Below, piece after piece: positions 1 to 6,255 of a stretch of DNA of 6,915 bases; position 1 is the stretch's first letter; every line of letters begins with the position of its first letter. The notes under the pieces were generated by a model. That model did not search any database. It was not told the DNA's origin and saw nothing but the letters and a program-made list of their open reading frames with translations. The position numbers were made by a program, and so were the translations under genes. Source of the stretch: an uncultured Campylobacter sp. (GTDB taxonomy: Bacteria; Campylobacterota; Campylobacteria; Campylobacterales; Campylobacteraceae). Where the stretch lies: assembly GCF_938030815.1 (NCBI RefSeq), contig NZ_CALHII010000036.1:1-6915 (forward strand). The letters are read 5' to 3'.

Positions 1-547
1 TTAAGATTAGATAGTTCACGGGGGTATTGTCGGTCGAGCCGAAGATGTCGATCATCAGCAAGATCGGGATGACGGCGAGGTCTTGAAAGAGCAGGATGCC
101 AAGCACCTTGCGCCCGTAGTTTTGGTTAATTTCGCCTGTTTCGTTGAGCGTTTTTAGCACGATCGCCGTAGAGCTAAGCGCGAGCGCAAGCCCGATAATC
201 ATCACGGTTTTTATGTTTCCGCCGAAAGCTTGATCGATGATGAGCGCTAGAATAATACCGGTGCCGAGTACTTGGAGTATGCCGTTAAAAAATACGTCCT
301 TTTTCATGCTCATCAGGTGATGGAAGCTAAACTCAAGCCCGATGGTAAACATCAAAAAGACGATGCCGAATTCCGCCAGCTCGGACATATGGGCGTTTTC
401 GACACTGCTTAAGCTATATATCTGCGAAAAGCACACGCCCGCGACGATATAGCCGATGATAGTGGGAATTTCAAAAATTTTAAAGACGATATTTAGCACT
501 ATCGCAAGCGCGGTGATCGCAAGAAATAGCTCTATAACAAGCTCCAT
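1..547 (-). CDS. CPA2/Kef-type monovalent cation:proton antiporter, N-terminal part (cut by window edge)
   Basis: Inner-membrane exchanger of the monovalent cation:proton antiporter-2 family, which moves K+ or Na+ against H+; the ion cannot be told from this part. Read from ATG at 547, 182 codons run to the left edge without a stop, so the C-terminal part is missing (family members are usually about 380-650 residues). Visible family motifs are GYIVAG (32-37), FLMFTIGLEFS (64-74), ALSSTAIVLKTL (123-134) and VLGILLFQDLAVIP (148-161), which contains the conserved Q-D of the ion-translocating core. Hydrophobic stretches at about 4-24, 28-40, 60-72, 88-104, 113-131 and 147-167 fit membrane helices. 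The start has the Shine-Dalgarno sequence AAGGGAG just upstream (551-557). Whether a C-terminal RCK/TrkA-N domain follows, as in KefB/KefC, cannot be seen. Family call is firm, substrate unknown. Confidence 0.93.
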   Translation of the reverse strand, partial: MELVIELFLAITALAIVLNIVFKIFEIPTIIGYIVAGVCFSQIYSLSSVENAHMSELAEFGIVFLMFTIGLEFSFHHLMSMKKDVFFNGILQVLGTGIILALIIDQAFGGNIKTVMIIGLALALSSTAIVLKTLNETGEINQNYGRKVLGILLFQDLAVIPILLMIDIFGSTDNTPVNYLIL

Positions 548-565
548 TAACTCCCTTTTTGTAAG

Positions 566-601
566 ATTATGCATAAAATTTAGCGCTAAATTTATTGTCA
601 A
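566..601 (-). promoter_or_regulatory. Candidate promoter of the antiporter gene
   Basis: On the minus strand a perfect TTGACA (-35, 596-601) is followed after 17 bases by TTTTAT (573-578), and after 24 bases by CATAAT (566-571), a better -10 match at a poor distance. In Campylobacter the -35 box is often unimportant, so CATAAT preceded by TATG could be the working -10. The spacer is filled by a palindrome listed separately. Inference only; no transcript start is known. Confidence 0.45.
576..593. repeat. 18-bp perfect palindrome in the antiporter promoter spacer, possible operator
   Basis: AAATTTAGCGCTAAATTT is identical to its reverse complement. It sits between the TTGACA and the -10 candidates, where a repressor would block polymerase. 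Caution: AAATTT and GCGC are both very common words in this DNA, so a chance palindrome is quite possible. Confidence 0.4.
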
Positions 602-822
602 ATTTTACATTATCCGCGACCATTTACCGGAGGCGATAATCGATGAAATTTTATCTTTTCATATAAATTTACGGGTAAATTTTATAATGTGATTCTACTA
701 AAATCCCGCTTAAAAATAGAGAAATTGTGTCGCACTTTATCGCTAAATTTAGAGGCTCGCGGTAAAATTTTAAAATCTAACGCGGCTTGAAATTTTAAAT
801 TTTAAAGCGCGATTATAGCGAA

Positions 823-1440
823 TTATTCTTTTGCATTAGCTAAAACCAAGCCGCACACGGGCATAAAGCCGCCATCGATCAAGCTCTCGCGCGCTTGCAG
901 CATGCTAAGGCCCGAGGTGATGATGTCGTCTACCAGGATCACGGGGAATTGCGGCGGGGTTAAAATTTTAAAATTTCGCTTGTGTTTTAGGCGAAATTCC
1001 AAACTCTGTCCGGTGTATTTGACGCGGTTTTGCGCACGCAGGCAGTGAAATTTCGGCTCCACGAGCTCGCTTTTTAGCGCGCGAGCTAAGATCGCCGTGT
1101 GCGAATAACCGCTGCGAGAGTCATCATCCAGCGGCACGGCGTTAAATTTAAAAATTCCGTCCGTTTTAAACGCTTCGTAGTTTTGCGGATTTGCAGAAAT
1201 TTCGCGCTGCAGATGAAGCGGGAATTTCGCTAGGCTTAAAGAGGCTATGCGCGCAAGCACCGCAGCGCCGTATTCGTGATGTTTAGAAAGTATGAGCTCT
1301 CGAATTTCGGAGTAACCGTAGTAATAAAATACGCTAAAGCCCTCCACCTGCCGCATACCTAGGCGGCATTCGGCTAAATTTGCGGCGCAGGCGGCGCAGA
1401 TCGTGCGCAGGCTAAACGCGCCGCAATTTACGCAGCGCAT
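823..1440 (-). CDS. ComF-family phosphoribosyltransferase-like protein
   Basis: A 205-residue cytoplasmic protein of the ComF/GntX family, whose members support DNA uptake in naturally competent bacteria; the biochemical reaction is not established. The N-terminus carries a zinc-ribbon pattern with cysteines C3, C6, C15 and C18. The middle has the family segment VPLDDDSRSGYSHTAILARAL (split here as 102-111 and 112-122), then the spaced R139, Q145, L147, R150 and N156 typical of ComF. The C-terminal PRPP-binding loop is VILVDDIITSG (167-177). Its ATG follows the TAG stop of the upstream lipoprotein gene with no base between them, and I see no good Shine-Dalgarno of its own, so translation is probably coupled to that gene. 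From memory, C. jejuni ctsW (a transformation gene) is a similar phosphoribosyltransferase lying next to the lipoprotein gene mapA; orthology is inferred. Confidence 0.88.
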   Translation of the reverse strand: MRCVNCGAFSLRTICAACAANLAECRLGMRQVEGFSVFYYYGYSEIRELILSKHHEYGAAVLARIASLSLAKFPLHLQREISANPQNYEAFKTDGIFKFNAVPLDDDSRSGYSHTAILARALKSELVEPKFHCLRAQNRVKYTGQSLEFRLKHKRNFKILTPPQFPVILVDDIITSGLSMLQARESLIDGGFMPVCGLVLANAKE

Positions 1441-1989
1441 CTAAAGCGTCAAGATGATTTGATCGGCGGATTTTTTGACGATGTCGCCAAGCAAGCTTTG
1501 CACAAAAGGATTAAGCGATCTAGCCGTGCGAAGCGCGGTAAATTGGCTCTGATCCTGCGAAACGCGCTTGGTCGTAGTTTTGTTGCCCTGCACGATAGAG
1601 ATCGCGATCTCGCCTCTTGCGCTCATATTTTCCTTCGAGTAGCCGTTGATCGCTGCCGAGATGCTTCTGATATTTACGGTTACGATATTCGGGCTTGCAG
1701 GATCGATCCTTACGCCGCGGGCCTCAAGCTCCGCGCGCAAAGCCTGATCAAACCACGCCGAGAGATTGTTTTTTAAAAGCACTTCATCGACTAGTTTGCC
1801 GTCGTTGTCGTTTATAACGGCGATTACCATCTGATTTTCGCGCTGATCGTTGATCGCGTTGATATTTACCGACTTGCCGCTTACGGTCTGATCGGCCTTA
1901 GAAAGATACGGATTTAGGCTGATGACGCTGCTGGTTTGCGAGCAGGCGACAAAAAATAGCGCAAATACGCCGATTAAAAATTTTTTCAT
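1441..1989 (-). CDS. YajG-like outer-membrane lipoprotein (possibly MapA-related)
   Basis: A 182-residue predicted lipoprotein. The chosen start, ATG at 1989, is preceded by the Shine-Dalgarno AAGGA (1995-1999) with a 5-base gap. A 10-codon longer frame beginning at 2019 is unlikely because that ATG overlaps a strong -10 hexamer. The signal peptide is MKKFLIGVFALFFVAC, with two lysines, a hydrophobic core and lipidation cysteine C16; the lipobox FVAC is slightly unusual at its first position. S17-Q18 after the cysteine would not retain it in the inner membrane under the E. coli rule. The mature part contains VNINAINDQRENQMVIAV (41-58), resembling the VSINGADQR region of E. coli YajG, and its length is about right for that family. 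The function of YajG is unknown. The next gene is ComF-like and directly coupled. Family assignment is by remembered similarity and is moderate. Confidence 0.8.
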   Translation of the reverse strand: MKKFLIGVFALFFVACSQTSSVISLNPYLSKADQTVSGKSVNINAINDQRENQMVIAVINDNDGKLVDEVLLKNNLSAWFDQALRAELEARGVRIDPASPNIVTVNIRSISAAINGYSKENMSARGEIAISIVQGNKTTTKRVSQDQSQFTALRTARSLNPFVQSLLGDIVKKSADQIILTL

Positions 1990-2017
1990 TTTGATCCTTT
2001 TTCTGAAATTCGGGCGC

Positions 2018-2026
2018 ATTGTAGCA
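2018..2026 (-). promoter_or_regulatory. Extended -10 promoter element of the lipoprotein-ComF unit
   Basis: The minus strand reads TGCTACAAT: an extended TGn followed by TACAAT (5 of 6 match to TATAAT, at 2018-2023). Transcription would start near 2011, giving a leader of about 20 bases that contains the AAGGA ribosome site before ATG 1989. No clear -35 is seen, which is normal for Campylobacter. The AT-rich DNA upstream is shared with the divergent dnaX promoter. Confidence 0.6.
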
Positions 2027-2054
2027 CTAAATTTAAAATTTATAGATTTTTTTG

Positions 2055-2060
2055 TATCAT
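2055..2060 (+). promoter_or_regulatory. Candidate -10 box of dnaX
   Basis: TATCAT (5 of 6) follows a T-rich tract (TTTTTTTG), the usual look of Campylobacter sigma-70 promoters. A start near 2067 would give a leader of about 15 bases carrying AAGGAG before TTG 2082. It lies about 30 bp from the divergent lipoprotein -10, so the two promoters may share regulation. Confidence 0.5.
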
Positions 2061-2070
2061 TGCAAGATCA

Positions 2071-2084
2071 AAGGAGAAATTTTG
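2071..2084 (+). promoter_or_regulatory. dnaX: Ribosome-binding site and TTG start that fix the dnaX N-terminus
   Basis: AAGGAG at 2071-2076 stands 5 bases before TTG at 2082-2084. The in-frame TTG at 2052 would add 10 residues (YHCKIKGEI plus one), but it has no ribosome site and overlaps the predicted -10 box. The protein from 2082 begins MQALALKYRPKSF, matching the conserved start of DnaX proteins. Confidence 0.8.
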
Positions 2085-4373
2085 CAAGCACTCGCTTTAA
2101 AATACAGACCCAAAAGCTTCGAGCAGCTCATCGGTCAAGACGCCGTCGCCAAAAGCCTCGCACACGCGCTGGATTCGGGCAGGCTGAGCCACGCATATCT
2201 TTTCAGCGGACTTCGCGGCAGCGGCAAAACCTCGACGGCTAGGATTTTTGCCAAAGCGCTTTTATGCGATAAAGGCCCTACCGGCAAGCCGTGCGAGATC
2301 TGCGATAACTGCGTAATGGCAAACGAGGGACGCCACATCGACATCATCGAGATGGACGCCGCCAGCCATCGCAAGATCGACGATATCCGCGAGCTCATCG
2401 AGCAGACGAAGTATCATCCCGCAAGCGCACGCTTTAAAATTTTCATCATCGACGAGGTGCATATGCTTACCAAAGAGGCCTCCAACGCGCTTTTAAAAAC
2501 GCTCGAGGAGCCGCCTAGCTACGTAAAATTTATCCTTGCGACGACCGATCCGCTCAAGCTTCCCGTCACGGTGCTATCGCGCACGCAGCACTTTCGCTTT
2601 AAGCCGATCGCCAAAAGCGCCGTCGTAGCGCACCTCGCGCAAATTTTAAAAACCGAAAACATCGCTTACGAAGAGGGCGCGCTTGAAATTTTGGCGCGCA
2701 GCGGCTCGGGCTCGCTACGAGACACGCTCACGCTCCTCGATCAGGCGATTATCTTTAGCCGCGAAGGAATCACGCAGCGCGCGATCGCCGATATGCTGGG
2801 CTTGCTCGATCCCGCTAAAATCGGCGAAATTTTAGACATCGTGCTGCGCCAGGACCGCGCGGGCGCGATCGAGATCATCAAAGAGGTCGAAAACTACAAT
2901 GCCGAGACGATAATCGACGAGATGATCGCAAATTTAAAGGATAAATTCCTGCGCCGCGACGCGAAATTTAGCCTGCTGATGTATGAGCGGTTTTTCCGCA
3001 TTTTAGCGGGCGCTAAGAGCATGCTCGCCATCAGCCCCGACAACACTTACGCGATTTGCATGATGATTTTTATGATGATGGAGGCGGTCAATCTGCGCGA
3101 GATCGACGAGCTCATAGAGGTCGGCAGATCCCTGGATCAAGGCGAGGGCTATGCTTCCGCTTCGGCGCCTAATTTAAACGCGCAAAGCTTCGCGCCGAAT
3201 TTTAGGTCAAATTCTAATCAAAGCGCGACTTTTGCGCCAAATAGCGAGCCGAGCGGCGCGACTTTTGCGTCGAGTGACGCAGATAGCGCGACAAGCGAAG
3301 TGCCGAGCTTTACTGCGAGCGCTAAACGTCCCGCAAGCTCGGCACAAAACTCCGGTGCGGGCGGTGCGGCAAAACAGAGCCCTGACGCGGGCGGCGAGAT
3401 CAAACCGGGCGCGGCGGCGCAGGCGCAAAATTCTAACTTTTCCGTCAAAACGGGCGCTCAAAATGAAATTTACGAGAATTTTTTAGCCAAAATTTACGAC
3501 CGCGATTACGATCTAGGCGAAAAATTTAGCAAGTGCGTGGAATTTTTAAAATTTGAGCGCGGCACGCTGTATCTGCTCTCGCGCGCGCAGGGACAGGACA
3601 GAGAGTACCTGCGCAAGGGCTCGCGAGCGATCAATAGCGTGCTAAAATCGCTTTTCGGCGAGAGCGCGAAAATCAAAATCGAGCAAAGCGCGCCACAAAA
3701 CGGCGATGATCCCGCCCAAAGCGAGCGCGATCGGAATTCCGCAGGTGGCACAACCGCTACACAAAGCAAGAATTCTACGCAAGGCGCGACTTCCGAATCC
3801 AGCGCCAATACTGCGCGCCCGAGAAATTCGACCTCACAAAGCCCTGTAAATTCCGCGTCGCAAAATTTTAATGAAAGCCCCACCTCTAGCAGCGTGCAAG
3901 AAAATCCCGAATCTACGCAAACGGGCGAGCAGAGCTGTGCGCCGCAAATAAATTCCGCCGCAAATGAGGCGCAAGCCGCAAAATTGCAAACGGATACGGC
4001 AAGAAATTCCGAGCAGCAAAATTTGGAAAAATCCGTGGCGGATTCTACGGCGCAAAATTCTGCGGAGCGAAATTCTGCAATGAATTCCAATTCGCAAAAT
4101 TCCGCTTCAAATTCCAAGCTGCAAAATTCCGCTTCAAATTCCAAGCTGCAAAATTCCAAAATTTCTACAGGAGATGGCGACGGAGAGAAGGATGATCTGT
4201 TAAGATCCACCGATCCACAAAACTACGCCGCAAAGCCCCGCGATACAAGCAAGAGCATGCGCGCCGCCAAGGCAGGCCTCGCCGAGCTCGCAAACGGCGC
4301 GCAGGACGGCAAGGAAATTTTGATCTCCGAGATAAATAGGCTATTCGGCGAGCCCACTAAAATCACGGAATAG
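2082..4373 (+). CDS. dnaX: DNA polymerase III subunit gamma/tau
   Basis: ATPase of the clamp loader that opens and loads the beta sliding clamp and links the replisome. From TTG 2082 it has 763 residues, much longer than my recollection of about 500 for other campylobacters. Visible: Walker A GLRGSGKT (43-50); zinc-site cysteines C62, C71, C74, C77; Walker B/DExx box IIDEVH (122-127); sensor 1 around ILATTD (151-156); SRT-Q (166-169), the place of the SRC arginine finger; sensor 2 SLRDTLTLLDQ (211-221). The clamp-loader core ends near 350. Then come a low-complexity linker (about 351-459), a folded-looking segment (460-536), a second linker rich in Ser/Asn/Gln/Ala (about 537-704) and a conserved-looking tail (705-763, ISEINRLFGEPTKI). 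I saw no A AAA AAG slippery site of the E. coli gamma type. No recR or ybaB gene follows. The identification is secure; linker function is unknown. Confidence 0.97.
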   Translation: MQALALKYRPKSFEQLIGQDAVAKSLAHALDSGRLSHAYLFSGLRGSGKTSTARIFAKALLCDKGPTGKPCEICDNCVMANEGRHIDIIEMDAASHRKIDDIRELIEQTKYHPASARFKIFIIDEVHMLTKEASNALLKTLEEPPSYVKFILATTDPLKLPVTVLSRTQHFRFKPIAKSAVVAHLAQILKTENIAYEEGALEILARSGSGSLRDTLTLLDQAIIFSREGITQRAIADMLGLLDPAKIGEILDIVLRQDRAGAIEIIKEVENYNAETIIDEMIANLKDKFLRRDAKFSLLMYERFFRILAGAKSMLAISPDNTYAICMMIFMMMEAVNLREIDELIEVGRSLDQGEGYASASAPNLNAQSFAPNFRSNSNQSATFAPNSEPSGATFASSDADSATSEVPSFTASAKRPASSAQNSGAGGAAKQSPDAGGEIKPGAAAQAQNSNFSVKTGAQNEIYENFLAKIYDRDYDLGEKFSKCVEFLKFERGTLYLLSRAQGQDREYLRKGSRAINSVLKSLFGESAKIKIEQSAPQNGDDPAQSERDRNSAGGTTATQSKNSTQGATSESSANTARPRNSTSQSPVNSASQNFNESPTSSSVQENPESTQTGEQSCAPQINSAANEAQAAKLQTDTARNSEQQNLEKSVADSTAQNSAERNSAMNSNSQNSASNSKLQNSASNSKLQNSKISTGDGDGEKDDLLRSTDPQNYAAKPRDTSKSMRAAKAGLAELANGAQDGKEILISEINRLFGEPTKITE
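4095..4157 (+). repeat. In-frame 27-bp tandem repeat inside dnaX
   Basis: Two identical 27-bp copies (4095-4121 and 4122-4148) plus the first 9 bases of a third (4149-4157). Each copy encodes QNSASNSKL (residues 672-680 and 681-689). The unit is nine codons, so copy-number change keeps the frame. The perfect identity points to a recent duplication by slippage or recombination. Confidence 0.9.
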
Positions 4374-4405
4374 CGCCCGCTGCGGATAAATTTACGCTGC
4401 ATCGC

Positions 4406-4590
4406 GCGATTTTAAAATTTAAGCGTGCCAAAACGATATAGAAATTTATGCGGCGAGAGAGCCTGTGCGATTTTAAAATTTAAACGTGCAAAAGCGACTC
4501 CGAAATTTACGCGACGAATGGAGCTCGTACGATAAATTTTAAAATTTCGCAACACGCGATCGAGCTCTAAACAGCAAGCTTTAAATTTGA
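4406..4590. repeat. Degenerate tandem repeat with a period near 61 bp
   Basis: Units begin at 4406 and 4467 with the identical 17-mer GCGATTTTAAAATTTAA, and each has a second AAATTTA at +36 (4442 and 4503). Hand alignment over the whole unit gives roughly three quarters identity. A third, much weaker copy starts near 4529 with CGATAAATTTTAAAATTT. The core AAATTTTAAAATTT type word is itself palindromic. Noncoding; origin unknown. Confidence 0.6.
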
Positions 4591-5088
4591 TCGTCAAAGC
4601 GCGCTTTAAATTTAACCGCGCTGGCGGTCTAAAATTTATACGCCGCGACAGTCTAAATTTAGCGCGCCGCAAAGTATCCGCGCAGTCTGTCCCGCACAAG
4701 CTCAAATCTAAATTTACGCATAATCTCCGCAACTCTAAAGATAAAATTTTGTGCGTCTGTATCGCAAATAATAAAATCCTGCGCTACCCGGCGCCCTGCC
4801 CTCCGCGATACGATTTTAGTCGTGCCCCTTTTTTTTCAAACTTTCATCAAGCTTTGCGATACGATTTTGCCGGCAATCTGCGCAGCTACCAGCATAAAAC
4901 GCAGGCTCCGATCGCTCGCGGGCGCTGCAACCCACAGCCAAAATTTAGCCCAACCAAAGCCGCGGCGAGCCGAACCGCCTTAAAATTTTAAAAATTTATC
5001 TCGCAAACGGGCGGCGGTTCACGATACTCGCTTATGAATTTTACGGGGGCGCGGCGGGCGAATTAGCTAAAATTTAGCGCTTTTGGTG

Positions 5089-5094
5089 TAGAAT
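5089..5094 (+). promoter_or_regulatory. Candidate -10 box of prs
   Basis: TAGAAT (5 of 6) preceded by TTTTGGTG, with a likely start near 5101 and a leader of about 25 bases. The ribosome site AAAGG (5113-5117) lies 8 bases before the prs ATG. No convincing -35. This suggests prs has its own promoter instead of depending on dnaX 750 bp upstream. Confidence 0.5.
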
Positions 5095-5125
5095 TCGAGC
5101 AAATTTCAATCCAAAGGTCATTAAA

Positions 5126-6055
5126 ATGCGCGGATATAAAATTTTCTCCGGCACCGCAAATCCCGAATTTGCCAAAAAAATCTCCAAATATCTCTCGCTG
5201 CCGCTTAGCGAGTGCGCGATCAAAACCTTCAGCGACGGCGAAATCAGCGTCCAGATCGGCGAGAGCGTGCGCGGCAAGGACGTCTTCGTCATCCAACCCA
5301 CATGCGCGCCTGCAAACTCCAATCTGATGGAGCTTCTGATCCTAACCGACGCGCTGAAGCGCTCCAGCGCGAACTCAATCACGGCGGTGGTGCCGTATTT
5401 CGGCTACGCTCGCCAAGACCGCAAGGCAGCCCCGCGCGTACCGATCAGCGCGAAGCTCGTGGCAAATATGATGCAAACGGCGGGCATTGACCGCGTCGTC
5501 ACGATGGATCTGCACGCGGGGCAGATACAGGGCTTTTTCGACGTGCCGGTCGATAACCTCTACGGCTCGCTGATATTCTTAGACTACCTGAAAGAGAAAA
5601 ATTTAAAAAATCCGATCATCGCCAGCCCCGACGTGGGCGGCGTCGCGCGCGCAAGAAGCTTCGCCAAAAAGCTCTCGCTCGATCTCGTCATCGTCGATAA
5701 GCGCCGCGAGGAGGCGAACAAAAGCGAGGTGATGAACATCATCGGCGACGTCGCCGGCAAGGACGTGATCCTAATCGACGATATGATCGATACCGCGGGC
5801 ACCATCGTCAAGGCCGCAGGCGCATTTAAAGAACAGGGCGCAAAGAGCGTCAGCGCGTTTTGCACGCACGCCGTGCTGAGCGGCCCGGCATACGAGCGCA
5901 TCGAAAGCGGCGCGCTAGACGGCCTCGTCGTGACCGACACAATCCCGCTAAAGCAGGAAAGCGACCGCATCAAGGTAATCAGCGTCGCTCCGCTTTTCGG
6001 CGAGGTCATCAGGCGGGTATATCACGACGAGAGCGTAAATAGCTTATTCAAATAA
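5126..6055 (+). CDS. prs: Ribose-phosphate pyrophosphokinase (PRPP synthetase)
   Basis: Cytoplasmic enzyme that transfers pyrophosphate from ATP to ribose 5-phosphate, making PRPP for purine, pyrimidine, histidine, tryptophan and NAD synthesis. At 309 residues it is full length for a class I bacterial enzyme. Motifs: FSDGEI (35-40), the ATP-contacting RQDRK (96-100), the metal-site segment MDLHAGQIQGFFD (127-139) with H130, SPDVGGVARA (167-176), the catalytic-loop segment DKRRE (191-195), and the ribose-phosphate/PRPP loop DDMIDTAGT (218-226). ATG 5126 has AAAGG at a good distance and a conserved-looking start (MRGYKIFSGTANPEFA). It stands alone between two long noncoding spacers and probably has its own promoter. 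No odd residues noticed. Confidence 0.98.
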   Translation: MRGYKIFSGTANPEFAKKISKYLSLPLSECAIKTFSDGEISVQIGESVRGKDVFVIQPTCAPANSNLMELLILTDALKRSSANSITAVVPYFGYARQDRKAAPRVPISAKLVANMMQTAGIDRVVTMDLHAGQIQGFFDVPVDNLYGSLIFLDYLKEKNLKNPIIASPDVGGVARARSFAKKLSLDLVIVDKRREEANKSEVMNIIGDVAGKDVILIDDMIDTAGTIVKAAGAFKEQGAKSVSAFCTHAVLSGPAYERIESGALDGLVVTDTIPLKQESDRIKVISVAPLFGEVIRRVYHDESVNSLFK

Positions 6056-6071
6056 AATTTTAAAATTTAAA

Positions 6072-6108
6072 GCATTGTGCGGTTTGTTTTAAACAGCCGC
6101 AGGAATGC
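6072..6108 (+). terminator. Imperfect hairpin after prs, possible terminator without a T-run
   Basis: Outer arms GCATT (6072-6076) and AATGC (6104-6108) and inner arms GCGG (6079-6082) and CCGC (6097-6100) can pair, with TGTT/AACA extending the inner stem to a 3-base loop. It lies 16 bases beyond the prs stop, where a terminator is expected, but no T-run follows, so intrinsic termination would be weak. It could instead protect the mRNA end. Confidence 0.35.
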
Positions 6109-6123
6109 GAACAATAGGCATCT

Positions 6124-6129
6124 TATAAT
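6124..6129 (+). promoter_or_regulatory. Orphan perfect -10 hexamer TATAAT
   Basis: A perfect TATAAT on the plus strand, about 70 bases after prs, with no coding frame downstream. A start near 6136 would transcribe the 77-bp inverted repeat. This could be a small RNA promoter or a chance match in fairly AT-rich DNA; there is no recognisable -35. Confidence 0.3.
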
Positions 6130-6255
6130 AAAAGATCGCGGCTCAGCCTAAGTCAAGCGCTTACGCCTGCGGGCTCTAAATTTACAGCGTTTGAGCTCGC
6201 TGCCGATTTAATAACTTATTGTGGATTTAACTGCGACGCAAAATTTAGCTTCTAG

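Larger units (their letters stand above)
548..822. other. Intergenic region between the ComF-family gene and the antiporter gene
   Basis: No convincing gene. The right half is rich in AAATTT words (for example the palindromic TAAAATTTTA near 752-761 and the doubled AAATTTTAAATTTT near 790-804). A perfect minus-strand TATAAT lies at 812-817, directly after the ComF-family stop codon. It could start a transcript toward the antiporter, but it is about 265 bases from that start codon. No strong terminator hairpin with a T-run was found after the ComF-family gene. Confidence 0.5.
4374..5125. other. Gene-free AAATTT-rich spacer between dnaX and prs
   Basis: This 752-bp stretch has no frame with a credible start, ribosome site or recognisable protein. 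By hand count it contains 18 AAATTT words (first at 4388, last at 5101), where base composition alone predicts well under one. In the left half they recur every 23-34 bases or so, for example at 4388, 4415 and 4442. It also holds a 13-bp direct repeat GCGATACGATTTT (4805-4817 and 4856-4868) and a 10-bp inverted pair GTATCGCAAA / TTTGCGATAC (4759-4768 and 4853-4862). A run of eight T at 4829-4836 follows a weak 4-5 bp hairpin (ACGA/TCGT), a poor terminator candidate for dnaX. No tRNA-like sequence was found. Confidence 0.75.

Noticed and set aside
456..692. A 78-codon plus-strand frame over the antiporter start
   Set aside because: It overlaps the antiporter coding sequence and promoter in antisense and shows no protein features beyond those forced by the real gene.
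3500..4200. Programmed frameshift producing a short gamma form of DnaX
   Set aside because: I found no A AAA AAG slippery heptamer in frame with an upstream ribosome-like site; nothing supports a frameshift from sequence alone.
3506..4210. A 234-codon open frame antisense to dnaX with repeated EFC/LEFEAEF peptides
   Set aside because: It is the complement of the Asn-Ser-rich linker: GAATTC-like words read as Glu-Phe on the other strand. It has no ribosome site and no family resemblance.
4406..4548. Possible CRISPR-like repeats
   Set aside because: Repeats are degenerate, the intervals between them are also similar to each other, and no cas gene is present.
4412..4732. A 106-codon minus-strand frame in the same spacer
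   Set aside because: It follows the degenerate repeat, has no recognisable domain and is Arg/Phe/Lys-rich as expected from AAATTT and GCG words.
4805..4836. Possible rho-independent terminator ending in eight T
   Set aside because: The only stem is 4-5 bp and is separated from the T-run by GCCCC, so it is too weak to call.
4587..4991. A 134-codon open frame in the dnaX-prs spacer
   Set aside because: It starts at TTG without a ribosome site, its amino-acid composition is basic and random-looking, and it reads straight through the AAATTT repeats.
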